Shown piece by piece: positions 38,028 through 47,244 of a DNA stretch of 64,000 nucleotides; within the stretch, counting starts at the first letter, position 1; every line of letters starts with the position of its first letter. Under the pieces are notes generated by a model, which was given only the letters and a program-made list of their open reading frames with translations, was not told the DNA's origin and searched no databases. Origin of the DNA: Acidovorax sp. Leaf78 (GTDB lineage: Bacteria; Pseudomonadota; Gammaproteobacteria; Burkholderiales; Burkholderiaceae_C); contig NZ_LMLZ01000021.1 in the NCBI RefSeq assembly GCF_001422735.1, positions 501,947 through 565,946 of the forward strand, written 5' to 3'. The translations under genes were made by a program, and so were the position numbers.

Positions 38028-38717
38028 ATGATCACCGTGCACCATCTCGAAACCTCGCGCTCTCAGCGCATCCTGTGGCTCCTGGAAGAACTGGGCCTGC
38101 CCTACGAGCTCAAAATCTACCAGCGTGACAAGGCCACCAAGCTGGCCCCGCCCGAGCTCAAAAAGATCCACCCCCTGGGCAAGTCCCCCGTCATCACCGA
38201 TGGCGACGAGGTGATCGCAGAGTCCGGCGCCATCGTCGAATACCTGGTGGAAACCTACGGCGCCCAGGCCGGCGGCGACCTGGCCTACCTGCAGCCTGCG
38301 CGCGGCACGCCCGCCTACCGCCAGTGCCGGTTCTGGATGCACTACGCCGAAGGCTCGCTCATGAACTGGCTGGTGATGAAGCTGGTGTTCATGACCATCC
38401 CCACCCAGCCCATGCCGTTCTTCGTCAAGCCCATCGCCAAAGCGCTGTGCGGCAAGGTGCAGGACAAGGCGATCGACCCCAACGTGAACACCGCGCTCGA
38501 CTTCATGGAGCAGCACCTGGGCCAGAACACCTGGTTCGCGGGCGAGCACCTGAGCATGGCCGACTTTCAGATGAGCTTTGCAGTCGAGGCCGCACTCTCC
38601 CGCGCCAGCAAGGCCGCCAGTTGCCCGAACCTGCAGGCCTACAAGCGCCGCATGGAAGCGCGTCCCGCGTACCAGCGTGGCATCGCCAAGGGCGGGCCGG
38701 TGGTCATGGGGGCCTAA
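38028..38717 (+). CDS. glutathione S-transferase
   Basis: A 229-residue GST. The thioredoxin-like N-terminal domain shows VHHLETSRSQRILWLLEELG (Ser near the catalytic position), NPLGK-like HPLGKSPVI and ESGAIVEYL, the glutathione-binding region. The helical C-terminal domain contains WFAGEHLSMADFQMSF, the conserved N-capping box. It conjugates glutathione to electrophiles; the specific substrate is unknown. ATG 38028 or 38019 are both possible. It converges with the XdhC-family gene. Confidence 0.93.
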   Translation: MITVHHLETSRSQRILWLLEELGLPYELKIYQRDKATKLAPPELKKIHPLGKSPVITDGDEVIAESGAIVEYLVETYGAQAGGDLAYLQPARGTPAYRQCRFWMHYAEGSLMNWLVMKLVFMTIPTQPMPFFVKPIAKALCGKVQDKAIDPNVNTALDFMEQHLGQNTWFAGEHLSMADFQMSFAVEAALSRASKAASCPNLQAYKRRMEARPAYQRGIAKGGPVVMGA

Positions 38718-38735
38718 ACGGGCGGCTGGCTCGGG

Positions 38736-39830
38736 TCAGCCCAGGCCGCACACCAGCGCACCGGGGTCGTTGTGCGCCAGCTCCCGCTCGTTCTTGGCCT
38801 GCGCCACCTCCACGTCGCGCGGCAGGGCCACGCCGTTCTTCACCGCCAATATCTCGGCCATCACGCTCACCGCGATCTCGGGCGGGGTCTTGCTGCCGAT
38901 GTAGATGCCGATAGGCCCGCGCAGGCGTGCCAGGCTCTCGGCGGTCTGGTCGAAGTGCTCCATCATCCGCGCGCGGCGCGCCTCGTTGTTGCGGCGCGAG
39001 CCGATGCCGCCCACGTAGAACGCCTCGGTGTTCAGCGCCTCCAGCAGCGCCAGGTCATCGAGCTTGGGGTCGTGGGTGAGCGCCACCACGCAGCTGCGCC
39101 GGTCGGGCTTGAAGGCGACCACCACGTCGTCCGGCATGTCGCTCACCACCGTGGCGGCGGGCACGTTCCAGCTGCCGCGGTATTCCTCGCGCGGGTCGCA
39201 CACCGTGACCGCGAAGCCGTTGAACAGCGCCATGGTGGCCAGGTACTCGGCCAGCTGCCCCGCGCCGATGAGCAGCATGCGGTATTCGGGGCCGAAGGTG
39301 TTGGTGAGCTGCTGCGCGTCCAGCACCAGGTCCTGCGGCGCAGCAGCCGCTTGCAGCGTGACCACGCCATCAGCCAGGCGCACGCTGCGCTGCATGAGGC
39401 GGCCGGCCTCCAGCGCTTGGATCAGCGCGGCCAGGCCGGCCGGGTCGGGGTCGTACTCCAGCAACAGCTCCAGCGTGCCACCGCAGGGCAGGCCGAAGCG
39501 GTGCGCCTCGTCCGCCGTGATGCCGTACTTCACGAAGGCGGGCGGGCCGCTCGGGATGCTGCGGTCCACCGCCGCATCGCCTGCACCGGCCGCACTGGCT
39601 GCGGCGGCCACCTGCGCATAGGCCCGCGTGTGGCGGTCGATCAAATCGTCCTCTATGCACCCGCCCGACACCGACCCCACCACCGCCCCGTCTTCGCACA
39701 GCGCCATGATCGAGCCCACCGGGCGCGGCGACGATCCCCAGGTACGCACCACGGTGGCCAGCAGCGCCCGCCGCCCCGCAGCCCGCCAGCCCTGCAGCGT
39801 GCGCAGCACCATCACATCCAGGTTTTCCAT
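38736..39830 (-). CDS. XdhC/CoxF-family molybdenum-hydroxylase maturation factor
   Basis: A 364-residue protein. The N-terminal XdhC/CoxI domain (RTWGSSPRPVGSIMALCEDG, GSVSGGCIEDDL) carries the conserved Cys of GGCIE. A C-terminal Rossmann-like XdhC domain follows (RMLLIGAGQLAEYLA, YVGGIGSRRNNEARR). Such proteins bind molybdenum cofactor, help sulfurate it and load it into the apo-hydroxylase. It is the last gene of the cox-type operon, separated from coxG by a 167-base gap that holds an 82-bp repeat. Confidence 0.93.
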   Translation of the reverse strand: MENLDVMVLRTLQGWRAAGRRALLATVVRTWGSSPRPVGSIMALCEDGAVVGSVSGGCIEDDLIDRHTRAYAQVAAAASAAGAGDAAVDRSIPSGPPAFVKYGITADEAHRFGLPCGGTLELLLEYDPDPAGLAALIQALEAGRLMQRSVRLADGVVTLQAAAAPQDLVLDAQQLTNTFGPEYRMLLIGAGQLAEYLATMALFNGFAVTVCDPREEYRGSWNVPAATVVSDMPDDVVVAFKPDRRSCVVALTHDPKLDDLALLEALNTEAFYVGGIGSRRNNEARRARMMEHFDQTAESLARLRGPIGIYIGSKTPPEIAVSVMAEILAVKNGVALPRDVEVAQAKNERELAHNDPGALVCGLG

Positions 39831-39913
39831 TTGCTTCTTCGCTAGTTCATTTCAACGGTCTTGCACCGCCATCCACCACGCCCGCTGCGCCCCAAATCAG
39901 CACGGCGCCCCCG

Positions 39914-39995
39914 CCAGCGCCACCGTGGATCCGGCTTCGCCGGTCCACCGGAGGCGTCCCCCTCAGGGGGGAAGGCGCGAAGCGACTCAGGGGGG
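39914..39995. repeat. REP-like 82-bp element, copy 1
   Basis: CCAGCGCCACCGTGGA-T-CCGGCTTCGCCGG, then CGTCCCC, AGGGG and GCGACTCAGGGGGG. It aligns closely with 57340-57418. It contains a CCGGCTTCGCCGG hairpin and a CCCCCT/AGGGGG hairpin. It ends two bases before the 3' end of coxG. Confidence 0.85.
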
Positions 39996-39997
39996 CG

Positions 39998-40744
39998 TCA
40001 ATTCAGCCACCACGCTAACAGCACCAGCGCGCCTGCGCCGACCGCCCACACCCAAACCGGTATGCCGCTGGGGGGATTGTCATCACCCGCTGTGGCGGCC
40101 AATGCGCTGTGCTCTGCGGCGGCAGTCGCCCCTGAGGCTGCAGACACGATGGCGGCGGCAGTGGGCGCACCGGGCCCGCTGCCTGCCTGCATCCCAGTCG
40201 CCGCTGCCAGGGCCGCCACCGCAGGCTCGGGCTCTTCGGGCGGCACGGCTGCACCCGCTGCGTCGTCCGCCACAGCGCGCGGGTGGCGGCGCTGCATCTC
40301 GTTGTCAAAGCGCTTGAAGAAATCCTCGGCCATCGACTTGGCCGCGCCATCGATCAGCCGCTGGCCCAGCTGCGCGATCTTGCCGCCCACCGTGGCCTGC
40401 ACGGTGTAGTGCAGCTCGCAGCTGTCCTGCCCTGCGGCGTCAGCCGGCAACGGCACCAGCGACACGCGGGCGCTGCCCTTGCCGAAACCGGCCACGCCGC
40501 CCGATCCGTCGAAGGCGATGGTGTAGCTCTCGGGCGGCACGATGTCGGACAGCGTGATCTTGCCTGCGAACTTGGCCGACACCGGCCCGATCTTGAGCGC
40601 CATGGCCACGGTGTACTGGTGCTCGGCGGTGGGCTCAACCTTCTCGCAGCCGGGGATGCACAGCTTGAGCACCTCGGGGTCGTTGAGTGCGTCCCAAGCC
40701 TGCTGCTGGCTCACGGCAAGGGTACGGCTGGCTTGCATTTCCAT
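39998..40744 (-). CDS. coxG: CoxG-like SRPBCC protein with C-terminal membrane anchor
   Basis: A 248-residue protein. The CoxG/SRPBCC domain covers about residues 1-150 (SQQQAWDALNDPEVLKLCIPGCE, KIGPVSAKFAGKITL, LHYTVQATVGGKIAQLGQRL). An Ala/Pro/Gly-rich disordered linker and a single C-terminal transmembrane helix (VWVWAVGAGALVLLAWWLN) follow. CoxG anchors carbon monoxide dehydrogenase to the membrane in carboxidotrophs. The tail anchor here supports recruiting the hydroxylase to the inner membrane to pass electrons to quinone. Confidence 0.92.
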   Translation of the reverse strand: MEMQASRTLAVSQQQAWDALNDPEVLKLCIPGCEKVEPTAEHQYTVAMALKIGPVSAKFAGKITLSDIVPPESYTIAFDGSGGVAGFGKGSARVSLVPLPADAAGQDSCELHYTVQATVGGKIAQLGQRLIDGAAKSMAEDFFKRFDNEMQRRHPRAVADDAAGAAVPPEEPEPAVAALAAATGMQAGSGPGAPTAAAIVSAASGATAAAEHSALAATAGDDNPPSGIPVWVWAVGAGALVLLAWWLN

Positions 40745-40811
40745 GGTGGGGTCCTCTCAGTGTTCACAAGTCTCAGAAATCCATTGCATTCGATACAGCG
40801 CAGCCCCTTCA

Positions 40812-40871
40812 CCGTTCGTGCTGAGCCTGTCGAAGCACTGCACCGCGCTTCGACGGGCCCAGCATGAACGG
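40812..40871. repeat. 60-bp inverted repeat, copy A
   Basis: The 25-base arms start CCGTTCGTGCTGAGCCTGTC and end in the near-inverse GGGCCCAGCATGAACGG, with three mismatches between arms. It lies between coxE and coxG. Copy B is at 42197-42256. Confidence 0.8.
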
Positions 40872-40924
40872 TGGTGATGGCATTCGTCGGCAACCACCAC
40901 CGCCTCCGCGTCCGCTCCAAGTCC

Positions 40925-42139
40925 TCACTGCCGCAGCAGCGCCGCCAGGCTGACCGCCAGGTCCTGCAGCCGCGCGAGGTTGTGCACCGCCAGCATGCCG
41001 TGCGCCTGGCGGTGCAGCGCCGCCGCGCCCCGCGCGGTGGGCGCATAGCCGCCAAAGCGCAGCAAGGGGTTGAGCCACAGCAGGCGGCCGCTGTGGCGGC
41101 GCAGCCAGCCCAGCTCGCGCTCCAGCAATTCGGGCGCGCCGGTGTCCAGGCCGTCGGTGATGAGCAGCACCAGCGTGCGCCGCCCCACCAGGCGCCGCGC
41201 GTGCTGCAGGCGCAGCGCGGCCAGGCTGTCGCCCATGCGCGTGCCGCCGGCAAAGTCGGCAATCGCCTGGCCGGCCACCTCCAGCATGGCGTCGGTGTCG
41301 GCCAGCCGGAACGCAGGCGTGAGGTCGGTCAAGCCCGTGCCGAACGCGAACACGTCGCGCCGCAGACCGGGCCCTGCATGGCGCGGTGCGGTGGCCGCGT
41401 GCAAAAAGGCCAGCAGCAGCCGCGCGTAGCGCTCCATGGAGCCCGACACGTCCACCAGCACCAGCAAGGGCAGCGGCTGCTGGCGGCGCTGCAGGCGCGG
41501 CAGGGTCAGCAGCTCGCCGCCGGTGCGCGCGGCCTGCTGCATGGCGCCGGGCCAGTGCGGGCGGCTGCCGCGCACGCCGGGGCGGGTGCGGCGGGCCGCG
41601 TAGTGCGGCAAGGGCAGTGCGATGTCCCGGGCCAGGCGTTCCACCAGCAGGTATTCGCTGGCCGACAGCTGGTGGAAGTCCGCATGGTGCAGGCGCTGCC
41701 GGTCGCTGGCGGTCATGGCGGCGTCAAGGTCGATTTTTTCGTCCTCCCGCACCGGCGGGGCGTTGCGCGCGGCGTGCACCGGCGCCAGGGCCTCGCTCAC
41801 GCGCGGACGGCGCTTGGCGGGCTCGGCCTTGGTCTCGGCGCTGGGCAGCATCTGGGCGAGCAGCTTCTGCGCAATGTTCGGGTTCTTGAAGTAGGCGTCG
41901 AACAGCTCGCGGAACACCAGGCGGTCCTGCTCGCGGCTGATCAGCACCGACTCCAGCGCGGCGCCAAAGTCGGCGCGCTCCACGCCCACCAGCATCACGG
42001 CCTGCTGCGCCAGCGCCATGCGGGCGGCATCCACCGGCACCCCGGCGCGGCGCAGGGTGCGGCCAAAGCCGGTGAGGTTGTCGGCCAGCTTGCCGGTGCG
42101 AGCGTCGCCGAGTTGAGAGATGGGTGTGCCTCCCGCCAT
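40925..42139 (-). CDS. coxE: CoxE-like von Willebrand factor A domain protein
   Basis: A 404-residue VWA protein. The MIDAS motif is LVDVSGSMERY, with the Thr and Asp of GGTRMGDSL and LITDGLDTG. The CoxE family works with the MoxR-type ATPase CoxD to build or rearrange the Mo-S-Cu or related active site of the hydroxylase. The ATG at 42139 (MAGGTPISQL) is chosen. The frame is open 34 codons further, but those codons read through the 60-bp repeat copy B and are not genuine protein. Confidence 0.92.
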   Translation of the reverse strand: MAGGTPISQLGDARTGKLADNLTGFGRTLRRAGVPVDAARMALAQQAVMLVGVERADFGAALESVLISREQDRLVFRELFDAYFKNPNIAQKLLAQMLPSAETKAEPAKRRPRVSEALAPVHAARNAPPVREDEKIDLDAAMTASDRQRLHHADFHQLSASEYLLVERLARDIALPLPHYAARRTRPGVRGSRPHWPGAMQQAARTGGELLTLPRLQRRQQPLPLLVLVDVSGSMERYARLLLAFLHAATAPRHAGPGLRRDVFAFGTGLTDLTPAFRLADTDAMLEVAGQAIADFAGGTRMGDSLAALRLQHARRLVGRRTLVLLITDGLDTGAPELLERELGWLRRHSGRLLWLNPLLRFGGYAPTARGAAALHRQAHGMLAVHNLARLQDLAVSLAALLRQ

Positions 42140-42196
42140 GGTCGCACCCTCACAGGTTCCCACACAGGTGACGGATACGCATTCGATCATTCCAGG

Positions 42197-42256
42197 CCGT
42201 TCGGGCTGAGCCTGTCGAAGCCTCGCGCAGCGCTTGGACAAGCTCAGCGTGAACGG
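42197..42256. repeat. 60-bp inverted repeat, copy B
   Basis: CCGTTCGGGCTGAGCCTGTC opens the left arm and AGCTCAGCGTGAACGG closes the right arm. It lies between coxD and coxE. It matches copy A at 40812-40871 and is the conserved repeat type found widely in Comamonadaceae genomes. Confidence 0.8.
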
Positions 42257-42283
42257 CTGCGTATTTTGGAAGGCCGCTTGGCA

Positions 42284-43216
<933 letters not shown>

Positions 43217-43266
43217 TGCTATTTAATTGATAGCTTCTAGCGCTTGCCTAACCAGCGGTAGCGGCC
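43217..43266. repeat. dispersed palindromic repeat abutting the coxD start
   Basis: Read on the plus strand, TTGATAGCTTCTAGCGCTTG with a following ACCAGCGGTAGCGG is a full copy. On the minus strand it ends directly at the coxD ATG and occupies the place of its ribosome site. Confidence 0.6.
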
Positions 43267-43336
43267 ATTCTTATCCAATACCTGCCCACCACAGAACACT
43301 CGGCCCCGTGGTGGGTCACCCAACTCCCCTCCTCGC

Positions 43337-44128
43337 TTATCCCACCAACTGGGCCACGGCACGTTGCGTCTGCACGCTGATCAGGTTGGCGCGGTAGGCG
43401 GCGCTCGCGTGGATGTCGCTGTTCAGGTCGCTCGCGTCGATCTTCACGCCAGCGGCCGATGCGGGCGTGAAGCTCTGGTTGAGCGCTGCCTCCAGCCCCG
43501 CATGCCGGAACACGCTGCTGGCCGCGCCGGTGATGGCCACGCGCACGCCGCTGTCCGTCTGCGCTACGAACACGCCCACCAGCGAAAAGCGCGACGCGGC
43601 CTGCTTGAACTTGAGGTACACCGCGCGCTTCGGAATCGGAAAGCGGATGGCGGTGATGATCTCGCCCTCCTCCAGCGCGGTGGTGTACATGCCGACGAAG
43701 AAATCATCGGCTGCGACCTCGCGCTGGTTCGTGATGACGGTCGCCCCCAGGCCCAGCACCGCGCTGGGGTAGCAGGCCGCGGGGTCGTTGTTGGCCACGG
43801 ACCCGCCCAGCGTGCCGCGCGCGCGCACCTGCCGGTCGCCGATGTGGGCGGCCAGGTCGGCGAGCGCCGGGATGGCGCTTTTAACCTCTGCGCTGTTCGC
43901 CACGTCCATGTGGCGCGTCATGGCACCGATGACCAGCGCGTTGCCCTCGCGGCGGATGCCGGCCAGCTCGGCGATGTTGTTCAGGTCGACGATCTTCCCG
44001 GGATTGGCCAGCCGCAGGCGCATCGACGGCAACAGGCTCTGCCCGCCCGCCAGCAGCTTGCCGCCCTGGGCGATGAGCTGCGCGGCGGCTGCGGTGGACG
44101 ATGGGTTTTCAAAGGTGAAGGCGTACAT
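43337..44128 (-). CDS. coxM: FAD-binding (medium) subunit of molybdenum hydroxylase
   Basis: A 263-residue subunit that carries FAD and passes electrons from the 2Fe-2S clusters to the acceptor. Motifs are LLAGGQSLLPSMRLRLANP (FAD-binding), ARGTLGGSVANNDPAACYP (second FAD motif) and a FSLVGVFVA-type C-terminal domain. The ATG at 44128 follows GAGGAAAT at a good distance and 11 bases after the coxL stop. The size is normal for the CoxM family. Confidence 0.95.
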   Translation of the reverse strand: MYAFTFENPSSTAAAAQLIAQGGKLLAGGQSLLPSMRLRLANPGKIVDLNNIAELAGIRREGNALVIGAMTRHMDVANSAEVKSAIPALADLAAHIGDRQVRARGTLGGSVANNDPAACYPSAVLGLGATVITNQREVAADDFFVGMYTTALEEGEIITAIRFPIPKRAVYLKFKQAASRFSLVGVFVAQTDSGVRVAITGAASSVFRHAGLEAALNQSFTPASAAGVKIDASDLNSDIHASAAYRANLISVQTQRAVAQLVG

Positions 44129-44139
44129 GGTGTATTTCC

Positions 44140-46527
44140 TCAGGCCTTGGCTTTTTGAATGGCTTCCCACACGCGGTGCGGCGATGCGGGCATGTCGAAC
44201 TCCTTCACGCCCAGTGGGTGCAGCGCATCCAGCAGAGCGTTGATCACCGCGGGCGGCGACCCGATCGCCCCCGCCTCGCCGCAGCCCTTGGTGCCCAGCG
44301 GGTTGTGCGTGCAGGGCGTGCATACATGGCCCAGCTTGAACTCGGGGAAGTCATCAGCGCGCGGCATGGCGTAGTCCATGAAGCTGCCCGTCAGCAGTTG
44401 GCCCGTCTCGCGGTCGTACACGCAGTTTTCCATCAGCGCCTGGCCGATACCCTGCACCAGGCCGCCGTGCACCTGGCCCTCCACGATCATCGGGTTGATG
44501 ATGGTGCCGAAGTCGTCCACCGCGGTGAACTTGTCCACCCGCGTGCTGCCGGTGGCGGGGTCTACCTCGACCTCGCAGATGTAGGTGCCTGCGGGGAAGG
44601 TGAAGTTGGTCGGGTCGTAGAACGCCGTTTCGTTGAGCCCGGGTTCGAGCTTGTCGAGCGGGTAGTTGTGCGGCACATAGGCCGTGAGCGCCACCTGGCC
44701 GAACGGGATCTTTTTGTCCGTGCCGCGCACGGTGAACTCGCCGCCGCTGAAGTCGATGTCGGCGTCGCTCGCCTCCATCAAATGCGCCGCGATCTTCTTG
44801 GCCTTGGCCTCAATCTTGTCCAGCGCCTTCATGATGGCCGCGCCGCCCACGCTGATGGAGCGCGACCCGTAGGTGCCCATGCCGAACGGCACGCGGCCCG
44901 TGTCGCCGTGCACGATGTCCACGTTCTCCACCGGGATACCCAGGCGCGCGGCCACCACCTGCGCAAAGGTGGTTTCGTGCCCCTGGCCGTGGCTGTGCGA
45001 GCCGGTGAACACCGTCACGCTGCCGGTGGGGTGCACGCGCACCTCGCCGCATTCGAACAGGCCCGCGCGCGCACCCAGGGCGCCTGCGATGTTGGACGGT
45101 GCGATGCCGCAGGCCTCGATGTAGCTGCTGTAGCCGATGCCGCGTTTCAGGCCCTTGGCCTCGCTGGCCGCCTTGCGCGCCGCAAAGCCCGCCACATCGG
45201 CCAGCTGCTGCGCCTGCGTCATGCACGCGTGGTAGTCGCCCACGTCGTACTGCAGCGCCACCGGCGTCTGGTAGGGCCAGCTGGTGATGAAGTTGCGCTT
45301 GCGGATCTCGTCCTGTGGCAGGTTCATTTCCCAGCCGCAGCGCGAGACCAGGCGCTCGAGCAGGTAGGTGGCCTCGGGCCGGCCCGCGCCGCGGTAGGCA
45401 TCGACCGGCGCGGTGTTGGTGAACCACGCGTCCACCTCGACATAGATCTGCGGCGTGGTGTACTGGCCCGCCAGCAGCGTGGCGTACAGGATGGTGGGCA
45501 CCGCACTGGCAAAGGTGCTGAGGTAGGCGCCCATGTTGGCATCGGTGTGCACGCGCATGGCCAGAAACTTGCCATCCTTGTCCATCGCCATCTCGGCATG
45601 GCTCACATGGTCGCGGCCATGCGCATCCGACACGAAGGACTCGCTGCGGTCGGCCACCCACTTGATGTTGCGGTTGAGCTTCTTGGCCGCCCAGGTCAGG
45701 CACACGTCCTCGGCATACAAGAATATCTTGGAGCCGAAGCCGCCGCCCACGTCGGGCGCGATCACGCGCACCTTGTGCTCGGGCAGGCCCATCACGAAGG
45801 CCGTCATGAGCAGCCGTTCGACGTGCGGGTTCTGGTTGCTCACGTACAGCGTGTACTCGTCGTTGGCGCGGCTGTAGCTGCCGATGGCCGTGCGCGGCTC
45901 CATGGCGTTGGGGATCAGCCGGTTGTTGACCAGATCGAGCTGCGTCACATGCGCCGCGTTGGCAAAGGCCGCATCCACCGCGCCCTTGTCGCCGATGGCC
46001 CACTTGTAGCAGTGGTTGTCCGGCGCCGCGTCGTGCAGGCCTGCGCCGGCCACCGTGCCCGCCGCTGCATCGGCCACGCTGACCACCGCGGGCAGTACGT
46101 CGTAGTCCACCTCCACCAACTCAGCCGCGTCGCGCGCCTGCTGCTGCGTGAGGGCCACCACCACGGCCACGTGGTCGCCCACGTAGCGCACCTTGCCCTG
46201 CGCCAGGATGGGGTGCGGTGGCTCCTTCATCGGTTGCCCATCAGTGCTGGTGATGAGCCAGCCGCAGGGCAGGCCGTTGATGTTGTCGGCCGCCACATCG
46301 GTGCCCACAAAGATGCCCAGCACGCCCGGCGCGGCCTTGGCGGCGGTGGTGTTGATGCTGTTGATGCGCGCGTGCGCATGCGGCGAGCGCACGAACACCG
46401 CATGGCTTTGCGCAGCCAGCACCACGTCGTCGGTGTACTGGCCCGCGCCGGTGAGGAAGCGGTAGTCCTCTTTGCGCCGGAGCGATTCGCCGATGTGCGG
46501 CAGCTTGGAGAAGTCGGATGCACCCAT
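44140..46527 (-). CDS. coxL: form II Cox-type molybdopterin-binding large subunit
   Basis: A 795-residue catalytic subunit of the xanthine-dehydrogenase family that binds molybdopterin cytosine dinucleotide. The active-site loop reads AYRGAGR at residues 377-383, the form II pattern. True carbon monoxide dehydrogenase (form I) has AYXCSFR with a Cu-binding Cys, which is absent. GGGFGSK lies at 261-267, and the catalytic Glu751 is in [15 protein letters not shown]. The substrate is therefore unknown; aldehyde or heterocycle hydroxylation is as likely as CO oxidation. It lies 11 bases upstream of coxM and 21 bases after coxS. Confidence 0.95.
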   Translation of the reverse strand: MGASDFSKLPHIGESLRRKEDYRFLTGAGQYTDDVVLAAQSHAVFVRSPHAHARINSINTTAAKAAPGVLGIFVGTDVAADNINGLPCGWLITSTDGQPMKEPPHPILAQGKVRYVGDHVAVVVALTQQQARDAAELVEVDYDVLPAVVSVADAAAGTVAGAGLHDAAPDNHCYKWAIGDKGAVDAAFANAAHVTQLDLVNNRLIPNAMEPRTAIGSYSRANDEYTLYVSNQNPHVERLLMTAFVMGLPEHKVRVIAPDVGGGFGSKIFLYAEDVCLTWAAKKLNRNIKWVADRSESFVSDAHGRDHVSHAEMAMDKDGKFLAMRVHTDANMGAYLSTFASAVPTILYATLLAGQYTTPQIYVEVDAWFTNTAPVDAYRGAGRPEATYLLERLVSRCGWEMNLPQDEIRKRNFITSWPYQTPVALQYDVGDYHACMTQAQQLADVAGFAARKAASEAKGLKRGIGYSSYIEACGIAPSNIAGALGARAGLFECGEVRVHPTGSVTVFTGSHSHGQGHETTFAQVVAARLGIPVENVDIVHGDTGRVPFGMGTYGSRSISVGGAAIMKALDKIEAKAKKIAAHLMEASDADIDFSGGEFTVRGTDKKIPFGQVALTAYVPHNYPLDKLEPGLNETAFYDPTNFTFPAGTYICEVEVDPATGSTRVDKFTAVDDFGTIINPMIVEGQVHGGLVQGIGQALMENCVYDRETGQLLTGSFMDYAMPRADDFPEFKLGHVCTPCTHNPLGTKGCGEAGAIGSPPAVINALLDALHPLGVKEFDMPASPHRVWEAIQKAKA

Positions 46528-46548
46528 GGTCTGTCTCCTTGTTTTCCG

Positions 46549-47019
46549 TTATGCCGAGGCCATGGCTTTTTGGCCGACCTGCACAGCGCGCACGATGTTC
46601 TGGTAACCCGTGCAGCGGCAGATGTTGCCTTCGAGCAGCTCGCGGATCTCGCCTTCGTTCGCGTGCGGGTGGCTGTTGCACAGGTCCACCGCGCTCATCA
46701 CCATGCCCGGGGTGCAGAAGCCGCACTGCAGGCCGTGGCATTCCTTGAAGGCCGCCTGCATGGGGTGCATGGTGCCGTCCGGCGCGGCCAGGCCCTCGAT
46801 GGTCTGCACATCGGCGCCCTGGGCCTGCACGGCCAGCATGGCGCACGATTTGACCGCGCGGCCGTTGACGTGCACCGTGCACGCGCCGCACTGGCTGGTG
46901 TCGCAGCCCACGTGGGTGCCGGTGAGCAGCAGGTGCTCTCGCAGCGCATGGACCAGCAGGGTGTTGGGTGGAACGTCAACACGGGCCGCGCGCCCGTTGA
47001 CCGTGAACTGGACTTGCAT
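46549..47019 (-). CDS. coxS: 2Fe-2S (small) subunit of molybdenum hydroxylase
   Basis: A 156-residue iron-sulfur subunit. The plant-type ferredoxin cluster cysteines are C39, C44, C47 and C59 (GCDTSQCGACTVHVNG). The second cluster is C99, C102, C134 and C136 (QCGFCTPGM and ICRCTGYQNIV). It is the first gene of the operon, with AGGAGA upstream of its ATG. The operon runs coxS-L-M-D-E-G-XdhC, transcribed leftward from the 47020-47244 region. Confidence 0.96.
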   Translation of the reverse strand: MQVQFTVNGRAARVDVPPNTLLVHALREHLLLTGTHVGCDTSQCGACTVHVNGRAVKSCAMLAVQAQGADVQTIEGLAAPDGTMHPMQAAFKECHGLQCGFCTPGMVMSAVDLCNSHPHANEGEIRELLEGNICRCTGYQNIVRAVQVGQKAMASA

Positions 47020-47111
47020 CTGGCTGTCTCCTAGAAGAGTTTGGCTGTGAACCTGTCCTAAGCCGCTGCATCTTCTGCCCGCCCCCCGGCCCCATCCCTA
47101 GGGAGAACCCT

Positions 47112-47140
47112 GAATTTCCGGCAGCGCGCGCCGGAAATTC
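47112..47140. promoter_or_regulatory. inverted repeat between coxS and the GAF-Fis regulator
   Basis: GAATTTCCGGC-AGCGCGC-GCCGGAAATTC has perfect 11-bp arms and a 7-base centre. It lies between the divergent coxS operon and the regulator gene. It is most simply the binding site of that regulator, controlling both directions; not shown. Confidence 0.6.
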
Positions 47141-47244
47141 TCAAAATGAAACATGTTGCGCCGCACACCGGAGCATCATGCGGGGCACGCCGCTGCGGCC
47201 GCCCCTGCTGCAGCGCCGCCACCCGCCATCCACCCGGGATACCG

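Noticed and set aside
42142..42241. N-terminal extension of coxE
   Set aside because: These codons read through the 60-bp repeat and have no counterpart in the CoxE family; the ATG at 42139 is better placed.
44155..47034. Open frame of about 959 codons on the plus strand across the cox genes
   Set aside because: It is antisense to coxL and coxS, and its translation is low-complexity His/Arg/Val-rich. The minus-strand subunits have clear catalytic motifs.
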